Below, in pieces: positions 1-12,898 of a stretch of DNA of 64,000 nt. A program made the position numbers and the translations under genes. The stretch lies in assembly GCA_030674185.1 (NCBI GenBank), contig CM060312.1, positions 50,669,307 through 50,733,306 on the forward strand. The letters are read 5' to 3'. This DNA comes from Monoplex corrugatus (taxonomy: Eukaryota; Mollusca; Gastropoda; Littorinimorpha; Ranellidae). The notes under the pieces were generated by a model. It worked only from the letters and a program-made list of their open reading frames with translations, was not told the DNA's origin and did not search any database. The stretch's first letter is position 1. Each line of letters begins with the position of its first letter.

Positions 1-61
1 ATGTGTCAAAGCGATTAACACAACGATCTACTGACTGGGAGACAGTGCCTCAAAACTTCCA

Positions 62-410
62 TCAGATGGGCTGTGTAGTCAAGAAGGTACCATCCTAGTG
101 CTAGTCAGAAGGTTCAGGTTTGACCCTGCCTATATGCCTTCTGTCTGGAAAGGTAAAGGATGAAGATTTTTCTGATCTCTAACGTCAAGATGTGTGAAGA
201 CCTGCCAGTGCCTTAACCCCCTTCATGACATGCCAGCAGAATATCAAGTATGCATGTTAAAGATCCTGAAAGTTGGTTTTATGGATTATGGAACATGAAA
301 ACATCCAGCATGCACACCCATCAAAGACAAGAGTATGCAGACTGTGCAGCAACATACTATCTGCAAAAAATGTGGGCAAAACGTTGTGTATACACACTTG
401 CGAGAAAATC
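62..410 (+). mobile_element. tRNA-derived SINE, family 2 (copy 1)
   Basis: The head has degenerate A-box (GTGTAGTCAAGAAGG) and B-box (GGTTCAGGTTTGACC) promoter motifs. The body contains CCTTAACCCCCTTCATGACA, GTTAAAGATCCTG and CATCCAGCATGCACACCC, then GTATGCAGACTGTGCAGCAA. The same blocks recur at 23.7, 28.9, 44.8 and 45.5 kb. Confidence 0.7.
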
Positions 411-1426
411 AGAATGCTAAAAAAAAAAATCATTGCGGAATTTTCTTGTCCTGATCGATTCCTACCCAAAGTTGAGCATTCTATGGGCTCGTAGAGTAGA
501 CCCGGACCATCCCAAGTTGAGTCTCATTCACATTACAGATGTGCCAATGAAAGCATTGCTAAAATTTCTTGACCAACCCATCACTGGATATAATATGACT
601 GTAAGTATAGAACACACCCTTGTCATGCAGTCCCAATCTAAAATGGAACTCCACAGCATCAAGATCATCATCACCGATACCATGAACTTACCAATCATCA
701 CAATACTGAAAATTATCCAAGATTCTGTGGCCTTTCATGCCCTGATCTCATTTACCTATTTCGGTTCTTTTACTGCCTCTGCGCCTAAAAGAAATTCAAA
801 GTTTACGTCTTTGGTGCCATTGGTTCATGGGAGCTCTTGGTGGGGGCCTTGGTGGTGGTCTGCTCCCGGAAGTCTGTTGTTCAGTCTGACTCCCCAACTG
901 AGTCATTAGTCATTAGCAGAGGTTCAGGCTAACAGGACCAAAACAGGCACCGTTAGCAACAGGTCTGAAAACACCCAATATACACATAATATTCTGTGAA
1001 TACTTTTGTTTGCTTAATATCGACAAGTTCATTTTTTTCAACAGAACTTAAACAAGGAAATTTCACTTATTGAATAGATCGAGTGGCAAACATTCTCCAC
1101 AATTATAGCATTGCCAGTTTTATCATCTAGCTGCAGACCTCCAATTTCTTCTCCCTACAATACTTCTGGATAAAAGAAAACGGAAAAAGTAAAATGATTT
1201 ATCTACTGAACAGCATACTATATGTAGCAGCAAGGCAGATGACCAAGACCAATCATAAAAAAGCTGAACAAAGTGTCTTCCACGTCATTCCCCATACAAC
1301 CCACATTACAGTTATGGGACTACCTTTATCTTTTTACTCTAGTGGCCATTAAATCGTTAGCATGGCCTGAACATATTTGTCATGTACTTTTTATCTCCCG
1401 TTATAGTAAAGAAGTCAGCAACTGAT

Positions 1427-1940
1427 CAGTTGCCATGGTGTAGTGGTTAATACAACAGACAACCGACTGGAAGTTGTGAGTTCGAATCCCCATCAATCGT
1501 TTCAAAAATATATCATTGTGGGATTTTTCAGCTCTAACGGGCTCCTATCCAGAGTTGGGCGTGTTATGGGCTTGTTGGGAAGACTGGGACCACACAGTCG
1601 ACTCTCATCCACTCACAGATACATCATTGAGGGTGTTGCTCAAATCTTCTGACCAGCACCGCAGGGGTCTGTATCTCTTGAACCTGCTTGACGCCAAGAT
1701 ATATTATGATAGTAAACATAGAGTACAGACCTGTCACGCAGTCTCAATCCTTGATGGAACTTCAAAGCATCATGAATATCATCCTCATCAACATCATCAT
1801 CATCGCATTGTAAAAAAAAACAAAAAAACAACTATACCAGTTTCTGTGGCCATTAAGGTGGCATAGAAAATGGGACAGAAAGAAAAAGGTAAGCATAAAG
1901 GTAGCCTCCCTGAGTGTGATGATCTTTACAAAAAAAAAAA
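1427..1940 (+). mobile_element. tRNA-derived SINE, family 1 (copy 1) with target-site duplication
   Basis: The head reads GGTGTAGTGGTTAA (A-box region) and GAGTTCGAATCCC (B-box). A body of about 420 bases ends with CCTCCCTGAGTGTGATGATC and an A-run. Flanks AAGTCAGCAACTGA (1412-1425) and AAGTCAGCAGCTGA (1939-1952) form a 14-bp target-site duplication with one mismatch. Confidence 0.85.
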
Positions 1941-2295
1941 GTCAGCAGCTGAGACTGATCCAGGTATGTACATGGAGGTATGTAGATAACAATGGTAGGC
2001 CCCCTACCATGGATTTTTAGCCATTTTTAGATTATTGAACAAATTTGGATGTCTGGCTTTGTGAGAGCAAGTCTGAACACAAATCACAATTCTGCTAGAA
2101 AGAGCTAGTCTTTTCATCTTTGGCAGGATGGAAATTAGTACATTTTTGAAAGCTTGTGCCTCCCCCTGTCCACCTCTCCCCAAAACTATTTTACTTCTAA
2201 TATCCATTTTTGGGGACAGGATGTATTCATCGGCGAAAAAATTAGCAGAAGTACTGCAATTAAAAACATGAAAGATAGTGATTTGGGCATATCTG

Positions 2296-2485
<190 letters not shown>

Positions 2486-2742
2486 ATGTTTATTTGTATA
2501 GCGCATATTCCATATAAAAACATGCTCACCAGCGCTTTACATTTCGCAAAAAAGGCAAATGGTGATAAAAAATGTTCACAATTACATACACAATAAGATA
2601 ACAACAAACATTAAAGCTATACAAGTAAGAGGACATATAAGAAACCACAGAATATTAAAATTTAAAAACTGACTTATGTAATGAAAAAAGATTAACAGAT
2701 TTTTCATATGAATAAAGAGGCATACTGTATTTATATATTGCT

Positions 2743-2859
2743 GCGTGTGTGTGCGTGCGTACGTGTGTGTGTGTGTGTATGATTATGCGTGTGCGTGTGC
2801 ATGCGTGTGCATTGCTGTGCGCGTGTGTGTATGTAAGAATGTGTGTGTGTGTGTGTGTG

Positions 2860-2894
<35 letters not shown>

Positions 2895-2950
2895 TGCGCA
2901 TGTGTGCATGCGTGTGCTGTTTGCATGCGTGTGTGTGTGTGTTTGTGCAT
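2743..2950. repeat. Interrupted GT microsatellite in the LINE copy C 3' UTR
   Basis: GT units with GC and AT interruptions for about 200 bases. Confidence 0.9.
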
Positions 2951-3241
2951 GCAATAGTTGTACATAAAATCATAATCAACATTTTGAATGAAGATAAAAA
3001 CACAGAAAAATTCTAATTCATACACAGGAAAAACATTGTAACTTCAGTATTACAGCATTAACACCTTGACAATCAAAATTACCTCACAAATTATAAACTA
3101 TTCACATATCCTATATCACAATTTACATACAAACAAAGATGAAGAAATTTCTTAAAGTATTTCAGTCTCTTTCCCACTCAATTTCTCCCCTATCCCCTCC
3201 TCAGCTGTACACATACAGTGATACACACACATGCTCACTCA

Positions 3242-3242
3242 T

Positions 3243-3309
<67 letters not shown>

Positions 3310-3324
3310 CACGCACACACACAC
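3242..3324. repeat. CA microsatellite
   Basis: About 35 pure CA units just downstream of the LINE copy C coding end. Confidence 0.95.
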
Positions 3325-3725
3325 CTCGCTCTATAGGCCCTTATACAAAATACTTTTATACAGGCAGGAGAAATTAGTCTGATGACAGACTTGCAAACTA
3401 AGGCTCTTCAGGTTAGATGAGTTTGAAAGAGGTGGGTTTTCAGGTGCTGTTTGAAGTTTGAGAAACACTTAGTTTTTCTGAGAGACAGTGGTAGAGAGTT
3501 CCATACATTTGGGCCAAAGACAGAGAAAGACTTTTTACCAAAGGTGTCTAGAGAGAAGCAAAGAACAGTCAACAGTGAGGTGTCAGAAGAGTGGAACGTT
3601 CGAGAGGGTTTGTAACCCTGCAGGAGGCTGGCAAGATAGGATGGCATGTTCTCATGATAGATACACTGAAAGCAGAGACAGGCAACTTTATATTGAATCC
3701 TAGCCTTACGAAGCATGAAGTGTTC

Positions 3726-4793
3726 TAAGCAGAGATTTTGCACTCCCACGCCTGGGCTTGCGTAGATATATGCCTATGGATACACTTATGTTAACATGAT
3801 ATGAAAAGATTTTCAAACTGACCCTAAAGGGAAGCAGTTCTTCGTGTTTGATTATTCAAAGATAAATACAATGGATTCAAATGTAAAACACAAATACCTT
3901 TGGGAAAGACAAATTTTAGTATTTCTGAAAAAAAAAATCTTACAAAGTAAAACTAGAAACGGCTAGCATGTTGTTGGCAGAGCCTTTATTTCTTCAACAT
4001 CAATACACAAATGGTAATATCACACATTAGTCTGAAATAAAAAAAAAAAAAGAAAACAGAAATAGTCTTAACTGGTCAACTCACTGATGAAACAGGCCAG
4101 ATATACAAATATGACGATTCTCATTCTGTCATGAAATAAAATGTAAACCTCACCTATCTGATGTTTACTGGGCAGGTTAGAGCCATCCAGAATATCAAAA
4201 CGACAAATATTAACATAAATATGAGTGTATAGATATAATGCACTTCCCATGCATAAATTTTAAAATCTTCTCTCTTTTACCATTAGTATCAATATCAAAC
4301 TAACATATAACAAGGATATTCTATAACACACACGTAAAAAATGGTATGATTCAAAACAATTTCAAAAACAGGAACAAGTGAAAATATTGACTGAAAAAAA
4401 AGTTTTAAAAAATTCAAAAAGTAAAACTAAAGTAGTTTCAGAAGAGAACAAACCCTAACATTTTAGCAACAAACATTGTCTTCCTAGAGTTTTAGCAACA
4501 AACATTGTCTTACAAAAATGGGTATGGTGAACAGCAGTATGTGTTGCCTATTTCTAAATAAAAGGATAGCAAGTGCGGCTCAACAGTTTGGTAGGCGCAT
4601 CTGCCGATGACCTCATGAGACAACTCTCAATTTTTGAGACGGAGGACCATGGCCCTAAGACAAAGACAAAAGCATCTGTAAAGATTTCTAGCTGGATCTG
4701 GTCAATAAGAAATAAAAGTGAACGTCACAGGGCTTAAAGTTTCCCTACAGACAGCAGGTGTTGACAGCTAACTGATTAAAACGTCCATCACAA

Positions 4794-4796
<3 letters not shown>
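3726..4796. other. No gene seen; A/T-rich unique DNA
   Basis: A/T-rich sequence with only short open frames. A 22-base word (TTTTAGCAACAAACATTGTC and two more bases) occurs twice, at 4461 and 4490. Confidence 0.7.
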
Positions 4797-4828
<32 letters not shown>

Positions 4829-4829
4829 G

Positions 4830-4880
<51 letters not shown>

Positions 4881-4988
4881 AAGAGAGAGAGAGAGATGAT
4901 GACGATGATGATGATCAGAATTTTATATACATATATAGATCACACACACACACACACACTATATATATATGTGTGTGTATGTATACAC

Positions 4989-5025
<37 letters not shown>
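4797..5025. repeat. Compound GT, GA, CA and TA microsatellite
   Basis: GT then GA runs, a short GATGAT stretch, CA, then TA units. Confidence 0.95.
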
Positions 5026-5030
<5 letters not shown>

Positions 5031-5389
5031 GCAAGCAATTGTTTTTTCTTTCTCTCACTGTGAGTTTGAAAGTCTATGATGCAATGTATTGATGTAATAC
5101 ATATGAAATAAACTGTTAAATTAAATGTACCGGTAATCAAACTGATCATGATTTGAAAAAAAAATTGATTACCATGCACACACACACAATGTCACAATGA
5201 CTGAAAATGTCAACATATTTCAGAAAGAATTTCTCAAGTGTTCAGTAGTTAATTTTAAACAGCAGGTAGAGAATCTGTTCAAAATATCAAATTACACATT
5301 GTTATGCAATTAATCTAACTAGCATGTAGTTAATGTTATGCATAGACTGATCTATAAGTCTTTTTACTTACTCAACAAAACAAAAATGG

Positions 5390-6340
5390 GAAGTGTAGCG
5401 TACATGAAATTCTCAGTCTTTCAAAGTACTCTCCTCCTCCATGTAGTGCCTCAGTCTCCTCTGCCAAGAGTTATTAATTAAATACCTTTTTGCTGGTCTG
5501 ATTGAATATAATAGCAAGTTGTGATTTCATTGCTTTTTCCAAGTCTTAGATTCATGAACACTTCTTGCTGGCCAGGTTTTGCTTCAGGAGGGAAAACAAC
5601 CAAAAATCACACACGGCTCAGGACTGTAGGGTGGGTAAGGCTGAATTTGAATGGATTGCTGTTTCATAAAACTGTTCACATTGACCTTGGCTTTATGGGC
5701 ACTTGTAGTGACATGTAGAGGGTGTGTTTTGCTGGTACTGCATTTGGACGCTACTCATAGATGAACTGCACAACCTTGGGCAAAATACTTTCAATATATG
5801 TAGCAGTAACAGTAGGCTTTGTAGGCAATGTATCAACCATTACAAAGCCTTGGAAGTTGAAGAAAATGGAGAAGAGTCTCTTCTGGCTTGGAAAACCAAG
5901 TCTTAGAATAAATTATCTTTTAACTTGACCATCTGTTTGAGGAGCCACAAAAGGTGAGTCACATTTTGTCACCTGTAATCATGGTCATATAGTAGTTTGG
6001 GCCCCCCTACCTCAAACGTTTCAAGCCATTGCTCTGAACTCTTTAAGTCTGATCTTTCTGTTCTCTCTGCTCCTCTGTCAGAGAATGGGATATCCACCTA
6101 TCAGCCTCTTTTCTCATCTCAAGATCATACCACAGGATTTGTTCACTGTGCTATATGTTCCATATGAATCACTGTAAGTTTGATTATTTCACGTACTGAA
6201 ATATGTAGAGGATCCTCTTAACTCTCTACAACCTGAACAGTTTGCTTGTTTTTGGGCCTCACTTGGACTTCCACATCAGTAGGCCCTACTTGTCTTTCAA
6301 CTTGGCCTTTCCTCGTTTGAAACTATCAATCTGACAGCAT
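5390..6340 (-). pseudogene. Decayed mariner-like transposase
   Basis: Read on the minus strand, pieces of a mariner-family transposase appear in the right order. These are an ISHSLTEEQREQ-like segment near 6080-6110, an ITGDKM segment (usually TGDETW) near 5980, an ILPKVVQFIYE-like segment near 5770-5800, and a HPTxxS...CDFWLF-like segment near 5590-5630 that normally precedes the last catalytic Asp. Several stops and frameshifts break it. Terminal inverted repeats were not found. The family call rests on motif order seen by eye. Confidence 0.6.
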
Positions 6341-9300
6341 ACTATCCTGTACAACAAACATTTTTTATCAATGTCAAATTGGCGTGAGTTTTGATTGAAC
6401 TGTCTCCAAGTTTAACCCTTTGACTCCCGTACTCTTTCCACCAACTACAAAAACTTAACCCTTTGACTCTCTCACCCTATTCACCAGCTTCCTGCATCAA
6501 TGTGTTCTGACGACTTCCTGAGAAAACAAACTATTTTAAACTGTCAGTATTCACATCTGTATGTGCATGCCTACCGATTTGATTTCTTTATATTTAAATA
6601 CACAGGTACAAGCCCTTGAAAATCTACTTCTTCCTTTGTTACTATCTATACTGACAAATCTACAATGCCAAAGAAATTTTCTTGAATGAATAGATGATAA
6701 GGAATTAATGCAAACAGTATTTTATTGTAGAGTTAAAAGAAAGTTCTAACTTGGATTTCGTGGTAAATTTAACTTTCCTCTGCCAAAGTGCAGTCAAGAT
6801 AAACTCAATATTGATGTTGTAATCTTCAACAGGTGCCTGTTTCTAAGTGGTGTAATAGATCAATTCAGTGCTGACATTATTTGGGCTTTTGACATTTTCT
6901 TGCTGGGAATTATTGATTACATATGAATGACAGAAAGAAATGCCACGCGGATATTGCTGTGTGCCCAAGCCAACCTGCTTGTTTCCCATGGGAAAAGAAC
7001 ATGCTAAAGATAGATGGACTGCAACACACTCACTGACTCTCTCTCTGTGTATATATATATGGGGGGGGGGGGGGGGGGCGTTGTTCTCAAAAACACATGT
7101 TGTTTCTGTGACATGGAGCCCCTAAAATAAACATGACTACTGATACATAAGTTTCTTTCATGTAGAAGGCCAACCCATGGTATAAAACATTCAGACAGAA
7201 CAAAAAGATATTTTTCAAACTGTTTCCTTGTGATGCACAATTTAATAGTTACACAATGTTATGGTTGTGACATGGAAACCCAAATAACATGAAAACATGG
7301 ACAGAAACCATTTTTCAGGTCATTTTCATTCTTTCCTATTGCAGGCATGTTAGTTAAAGAAACTATGTGGAGTTTTGTTTCCAGTGTTTTGTGATGACAG
7401 AAACTCAGACTGAGTCGCAAACATTTTTATTACGATCCACCAAATAAAATATTCAATGTCTTTTGAATGTATTCAACTGCATACCCAATTGTCAGCAAGG
7501 CAAAAATGTAAACATGAGCCCATTTGCCTTTTCCTTTCACTTTTAGTGTAGTATTCATCGTAACTGTTACAGTTGTGACAAGGAAATCATTACGGTTGTG
7601 ACACAGTATCCAGCCTTGTGAAAGTGCATGCAGCCACAAGAAGTCAGTACTCAGCAAAGGGCACTGTTTATTAAAACTGTTAAAATGTGCTTTACTATTA
7701 TAACTGACGTCTTTTTAACAGTGAGGGTCCAAATGGAGCTCAAACAGCTTTACAAGTGTGTATTTGACAACAAAAATGATATGTCAGTGTAAGAGATAAT
7801 CTGTCATGTGCGAGTTTCAGTCAGCTGTAACATCATGAGCCTTATTCCTGTGAAGATAAGTGATAAGATACAAAATAATCACAACTTGTTTTTAGACAAG
7901 CACAATTTTTCTATTTCTTTCATGGCTTCCTGTGTCACGGCCAACACAGTCCAATAATCATAAGTCACAGAAAAAAAAAAAAGCGTCCGTTGATCTAAAT
8001 CAGATCATGCTCACGCTTCAGGCTGAGACACTGAGGCTAAATATTCATTTACATCACACAGTAGAAAGAGCAAAACAGAGAAATACCATACTGACTCAAA
8101 AGCATGACTGGTTGTGACAGGAAACTTGACTTCCAAGATGTCTGTGTCATGACCATTCAGGAATGAGCTTTTATTCTCCGCTTTTCAACAGTTCCACAAT
8201 TAGCCCATCAGGTAAAAGAAAAAACATCCTTAGCATATTCTTTAATTCACTTTTTGAGTTCAGTGAATTATAAGAATAAAAATTATGTAGGTTAAGTCGG
8301 ACAGCACAAGTCTTTCTTCTTAACGTGTCGGTCAAACTTGGAAACTACTCGCTTCATGTCTTCTGTGACCGACCATGCATGCCAATGATGATTTCACAGT
8401 TTCAAAGGTAGCACCCACATTTGCAATTCCATATTCATGATCTCAAACATTTACACTGCAAAAGTCAAGAAAAGCAAGTGGCTCTTTTTTATTTGAATTC
8501 AGCCAAAAATGACTAAATCTGCATACAGCTGAAAGGGGAAACTGCCACACACTGGTCCCCATGACAACTGACACATGACACCTTCTCAAACCAGTCATTT
8601 TCATTCTGCATGTCTGTTTCATTAACAACAAGAACAGTTGTTTCTACACCATGGCTGCATGCTCTTTGTAACATACAAGTTAAAACAAAAATGTTATCTT
8701 GCTCACAAACTCTGATGATATGCATGATCCGGAAAAGAACAAAGTTTGAGGCATTCCAAAAGTTAGCTTCATTTCAGAACATTTCCATAACAGAAAAATA
8801 AGCATTTATAAATATCAAACAAAGTTGTGAAAACAGCTATCAAAAAAAAAAATAAACACAGCAAAATAAAATTTGTGTGTGTGAAAATCATTCAGCATAT
8901 CTTTGAAGATGGTGGCACTGGCCCAGTTTTGGGTGGTCAGCACGGATGTGATTCAAACTGACCAAGAGAAATCCACGGATACAAAAAGCTCTTGCATTCC
9001 ACCTAAAATTAATTGCCATCTGAAAACCTGCTGGCAGATACGCTGTCAGGAGAGGCAGATTTTATCACATTACACGCTCTGCTTTAGGAGACACATGTTG
9101 AAGAAGGCTGGATGTTTAGGTGTACGGTCATGACAGTGGCAGATGGAAACTACTGTTGTCAATATTTCGCCGACCCACCTGTTTTCCCTGTTTTTCATTT
9201 CTTTTAACAACAACTATCTTTATAAATCCTACTGATAATAAACTATCTCGTGCTTATGAATAAGTTTACAGAATTGTCAAACTGTACACAGAATAGTTCA

Positions 9301-9784
9301 CTCAAGTTCAGAACCAAAAGTGGAAACTATGCGTCATAATTATACGGAAATTTTGCCACACTCTATTTCAGGAAATGTTCATGAGTCACAACTGTGCAGA
9401 AATTTTGGCACATTCTGTTTCTGAAAAACTGCATTAAAGTGGTTTATTTTCTGAATGCATATGTAGTGCACCATATACTCAAATAACTAATGTTGATGGT
9501 AAGGGATAGAACCTCTCATGATGCATGCAAAATCATTTAGTCTCTGCAGCAGCTACTGATGTCATAAATCTACAATGCTACAAAGTGGTGTTTTTGACAA
9601 AAATGGTGATCATATAACCAAACACAACACAGTAACAGCATATTTTCTTAAAACTTTATTAGATCAACATAAACAACACTCACAAATCACATAGTTTGCA
9701 ACTATTGCTGATTCCAAACAAAATTTTTGGCTCTTAATAAGTGTGACCCGTATTTTCACTTGTTTCTGAGGACAACCCATATGC
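6341..9784. other. No gene seen; A/T-rich unique DNA
   Basis: Short frames only and no family motif. Contains the G18 run and a short direct repeat CTTAACCCTTTGACTC near 6413 and 6455. Confidence 0.6.
7061..7078. repeat. G homopolymer of 18
   Basis: Eighteen consecutive G directly after a TA run. It could form a G-quadruplex. Confidence 0.9.
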
Positions 9785-9792
9785 ACACACAT

Positions 9793-9841
<49 letters not shown>

Positions 9842-9890
9842 TATAGAGAGATACATAGATATAGATATATAGATATACTTCATATATACA
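9785..9890. repeat. CA and TA microsatellite
   Basis: CA and TA runs immediately before a LINE tail. Confidence 0.9.
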
Positions 9891-9908
9891 TGTATAGGAA
9901 ACAAGATA

Positions 9909-10190
9909 GTCTTGAAAGAGGCAGACACAAGAAGATCATTAATACAGAAGATTAGGAAAAGACAAGCAACATCTATGGGACATTTTATGAGGAAAGGGGA
10001 ATTAGAGCACTTAGTCATAAAAGAAAAGGAAAGCTGGAGGGAAAGAGAACACCAGGTAAACCCAGGGAGAAATTATTGGACAGACTTGCAGGGTGGCTGA
10101 GGACAGAGAGGGTGGGAGATGTTTTTGCAGCAACAGGGGATAGACTCGAGTGGAGGGCCATGATCGCCAATGCCACATAGTGTCAAATAT
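9909..10190 (+). mobile_element. LINE 3' fragment (IRKRQAT family, copy 1)
   Basis: The encoded text SLIQKIRKRQATSMGHFMRK and the following [18 protein letters not shown] are the usual C-terminal end of a non-LTR endonuclease/reverse-transcriptase polyprotein, frameshifted here. It ends near ATGATCGCCAATGCCACATAG. Flanked by TA and GATA repeats. Confidence 0.7.
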
Positions 10191-10197
10191 ATGTATA

Positions 10198-10500
10198 TTT
10201 AGATAGATAGATAGATAGATATAGATACATAGATAGATAGATAGATAAATAGACAGAATAAGATAGACAGATACTAAATAGATAGATATCTATATACAGA
10301 TAAACACACACACATAGACAGATAGATAGATACTAAATAGATAGATAGATATCTATATACAGATAAACACACACACAAAGATAGACAGAGAGACAGACAG
10401 ACTGATAAGCATTAGATAGATAGATAGATGGATAGATAGATATACCGGTAGCAGACAGACAGACAGACAGACAGACAGATACATACATACATAGATATTT
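10198..10500. repeat. GATA/GACA tetranucleotide array
   Basis: GATA and GACA units with a duplicated block of about 50 bases around ATAGATATCTATATACAGAT. Confidence 0.9.
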
Positions 10501-10784
10501 ATCAATATAAAGAAAGATGATAATGAAGATAACGATAACATAATCAATTGCAATCACCAGCATCCATGTTATTGAACAAATGCTACTATTTACAATGAAC
10601 ACAAACAAAAATGAAAACGAAAGTAAAGACAACTCAGTAAGCATACTGCAATAAAATGGCAGACCTGTTAAAAAAAAAAAAAAAAAAAAGTAGATTCCAA
10701 CAGTCCTTATGGACACTCACTATGCATCAACTGATACATTAAAAAATAAGATTTTAGTCTGTATAAACCCTTACTATGCATTAA

Positions 10785-11025
10785 ACAATCACCCAAGGGT
10801 GCTGGATGGGACCCAAAGTACCAATGCCTTGCCACTCTCTGGACAATTATTTCTCAGCTGCCAATGCCACACCAGGCCATTTCACCAAGCAAAGGGAGGT
10901 CTCTACATTCAATATACATGTATGACCCATTCGGACCCAGTCACCAGTTATCCTTGTTTACAAACTGAATGGTAAGGTGGGGAGATGACAAATCCCGAGA
11001 TATAGCCACACAATGCACACGCATG
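10785..11025 (-). repeat. Unclassified dispersed repeat Y (copy 1)
   Basis: Read on the minus strand this matches 50845-51065: TTTGTCATCTCC, GACTGGGTCCGAATGGGT, CCCTTTGCTTGGTGAAATG, GAGAGTGGCAAGGCATTGGT and GGGTCCCATCC all occur in the same order. No coding content is evident. Confidence 0.75.
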
Positions 11026-11770
11026 TCCGTATAAACCCTCACCATACATGTATGCATGAAATAATACATAAAAAAAATTTTAATCTGGAGACCTTTTCTC
11101 CAGATCATGTTATAGGAAATATGTGCTTGATAATCTAGGAACTTCTCAAATTCTCCATGTAGGGTGAAGTTAAGGGACAATTTTTACAAGCTGAGAATGT
11201 TTCAGGTACAAGTCAACAATGCGTATTTTCATAAAGCTCTAAGTCTAAACATAAAAGGTCTGAAATATCAATTTTGATGCCTTGTGCGAAGAAAAAAAGC
11301 CATGTTTTCAACAAAGGCTATAGAGTCAGTATTCCATCCTGTGCATTGTAGGTCAAAACAGGCGTGTTGTATGGTATGTCTTTTCTGGCCCACAAAACAT
11401 AACAATGCATAAGACAAAGTGTGACGCATGCTACATAATGAGGGCTCAAGAATCTGAGCTAAATCTACTTCATCCCAACAGTTGACTGAATGCACTTCAT
11501 GTGGTTCTGGTCAAGAGTGACATTACCACTACTGGGTTCCATTAATAACAGACAACACAAATTGACAAAATTGTGATATAAACAAATGTTAAAATGAAAC
11601 ATTCAACACAACATAATAAAACTTTTTCCCTTTATGTATCTACCGGATACTGAAAGATGCAGTACGCAAAGTCAACATTTCTAAGAAACCATTCAATTTA
11701 ACTGAAGCTTTAAATAAACAAAACAAATCTTTCTATAACAATGTGTACATAAAGAGATTACTTCCCAACC

Positions 11771-12314
11771 AGTCGCCGTGGTGTAGTGGTTAAGGCAACG
11801 GACTACTGACTGGAAGGTTGTGGGTTCGAATCCCCATTGGTCCCTTCAAAAATATATCATTGTGGGATTTTTCAGCTCTAACCGGCTCCTAACCAGAGTT
11901 GGGGGTGTGCTATGGGCTCATTGGGAAGACCGGGACCACACAGTCAAGTGTCATCCATTTCACGAATGCGTCATTGAGGGTGTTGCTCAAATCTTCTGAC
12001 CAGCACTGCAGGGGTCTGTATCTCTTGGGCCTGGTTGATGCCAGGATATATTATGATAGTAAGCATAGAGTACAGCCCTGTCACGCATTCTCAATCCTAG
12101 ATGGAACTCCATAGCATCATGATTATCATCCTCATCAACATCATCATTATCGCATTGTAAAAACTGTGCCAGCTTCTGTGGCCATTAAGATGGTGTAGAA
12201 ATGGGACGCAAAAATAAAATAGATAAATAAACCAAAAAATAAAAACAAAAAAAGGTTAGCACAAAGGTAACCTCCCTGAGTGCGATGATCCTTAAAAAAA
12301 AATTTTTTTTTAAA
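11771..12314 (+). mobile_element. tRNA-derived SINE, family 1 (copy 2) with target-site duplication
   Basis: The head has GTGGTGTAGTGGTTAAGG and GGTTCGAATCC. The body matches copy 1 along its length and ends CCTCCCTGAGTGCGATGATC and an A/T-run. The repeat AGATTACTTCC occurs at 11755-11765 and 12315-12325. Its 3' end founded the minisatellite that follows. Confidence 0.85.
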
Positions 12315-12790
12315 AGATTACTTCCTCTGTGCCAATCAATTTTTAACATTTTAAGTTTGAAAAAAAATATTTTAAGAAATAAATAAAAAGGTGAGCACAA
12401 AGGTAACCTCCCTGAGTGCAATGATCCTATAAAAAAAAAAAGAAGATTATTTCCCTGTGCCAAGTAATCTTTAACATTTTGATTTTAAGTTTGAAAAAAA
12501 TATAAATCAATAAAAAAAAAAGGTGAGCACAAAGGTAACCTCCGCTGAGTGCAATGATCCTAAAAAAATATTCAAGAAAAAAAAGAGATACGTCCCCTGT
12601 GCCAAGTTTTTTTTAACATTTTGATTTTGAGTTTGAAAAAAATATATATGAATCAATCTAAAAAAAAACAACGTGAACACAAAGGTAACCTCCCTGAGTG
12701 CAATGATCCTAAAAAAAATCTTTAAAAAAGAGATTACTTCCCCTGTGCCACGGAATTTTTAACATTCTGATTTTAAGTTTGAAAAAAAAT
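12315..12790. repeat. Minisatellite of about 130-145 bp units built from SINE tail plus flank
   Basis: Unit starts (AGATTACTTCC or close) are at 12315, 12444, 12586 and 12731. Each full unit holds host flank (CTGTGCCAAG, TTTTAACATTTTGATTTTAA) and the SINE 3' end (GCACAAAGGTAACCTCC, GTGCAATGATCCT). The last unit runs into unique DNA without the SINE tail. Confidence 0.85.
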
Positions 12791-12898
12791 CATTTTATCC
12801 AGCCCAGAAATCTCTATAAAACTATGTACTGTTTGGTTCAGTATACTATCCTCTTTCAAGTTAAATCAAATATTAGAAATCATGCTACTTTAAAGGTG

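Noticed and set aside
433..909. 158-residue plus-strand frame near the window start
   Set aside because: It starts in SINE-derived sequence, shows no family motif and has no splice-like borders.
1427..1500. tRNA genes at 1.43, 11.77 and 48.63 kb
   Set aside because: The A- and B-box motifs are present, but the acceptor stem and anticodon arm do not pair, and each head continues into the same repeat body. They are SINE heads.
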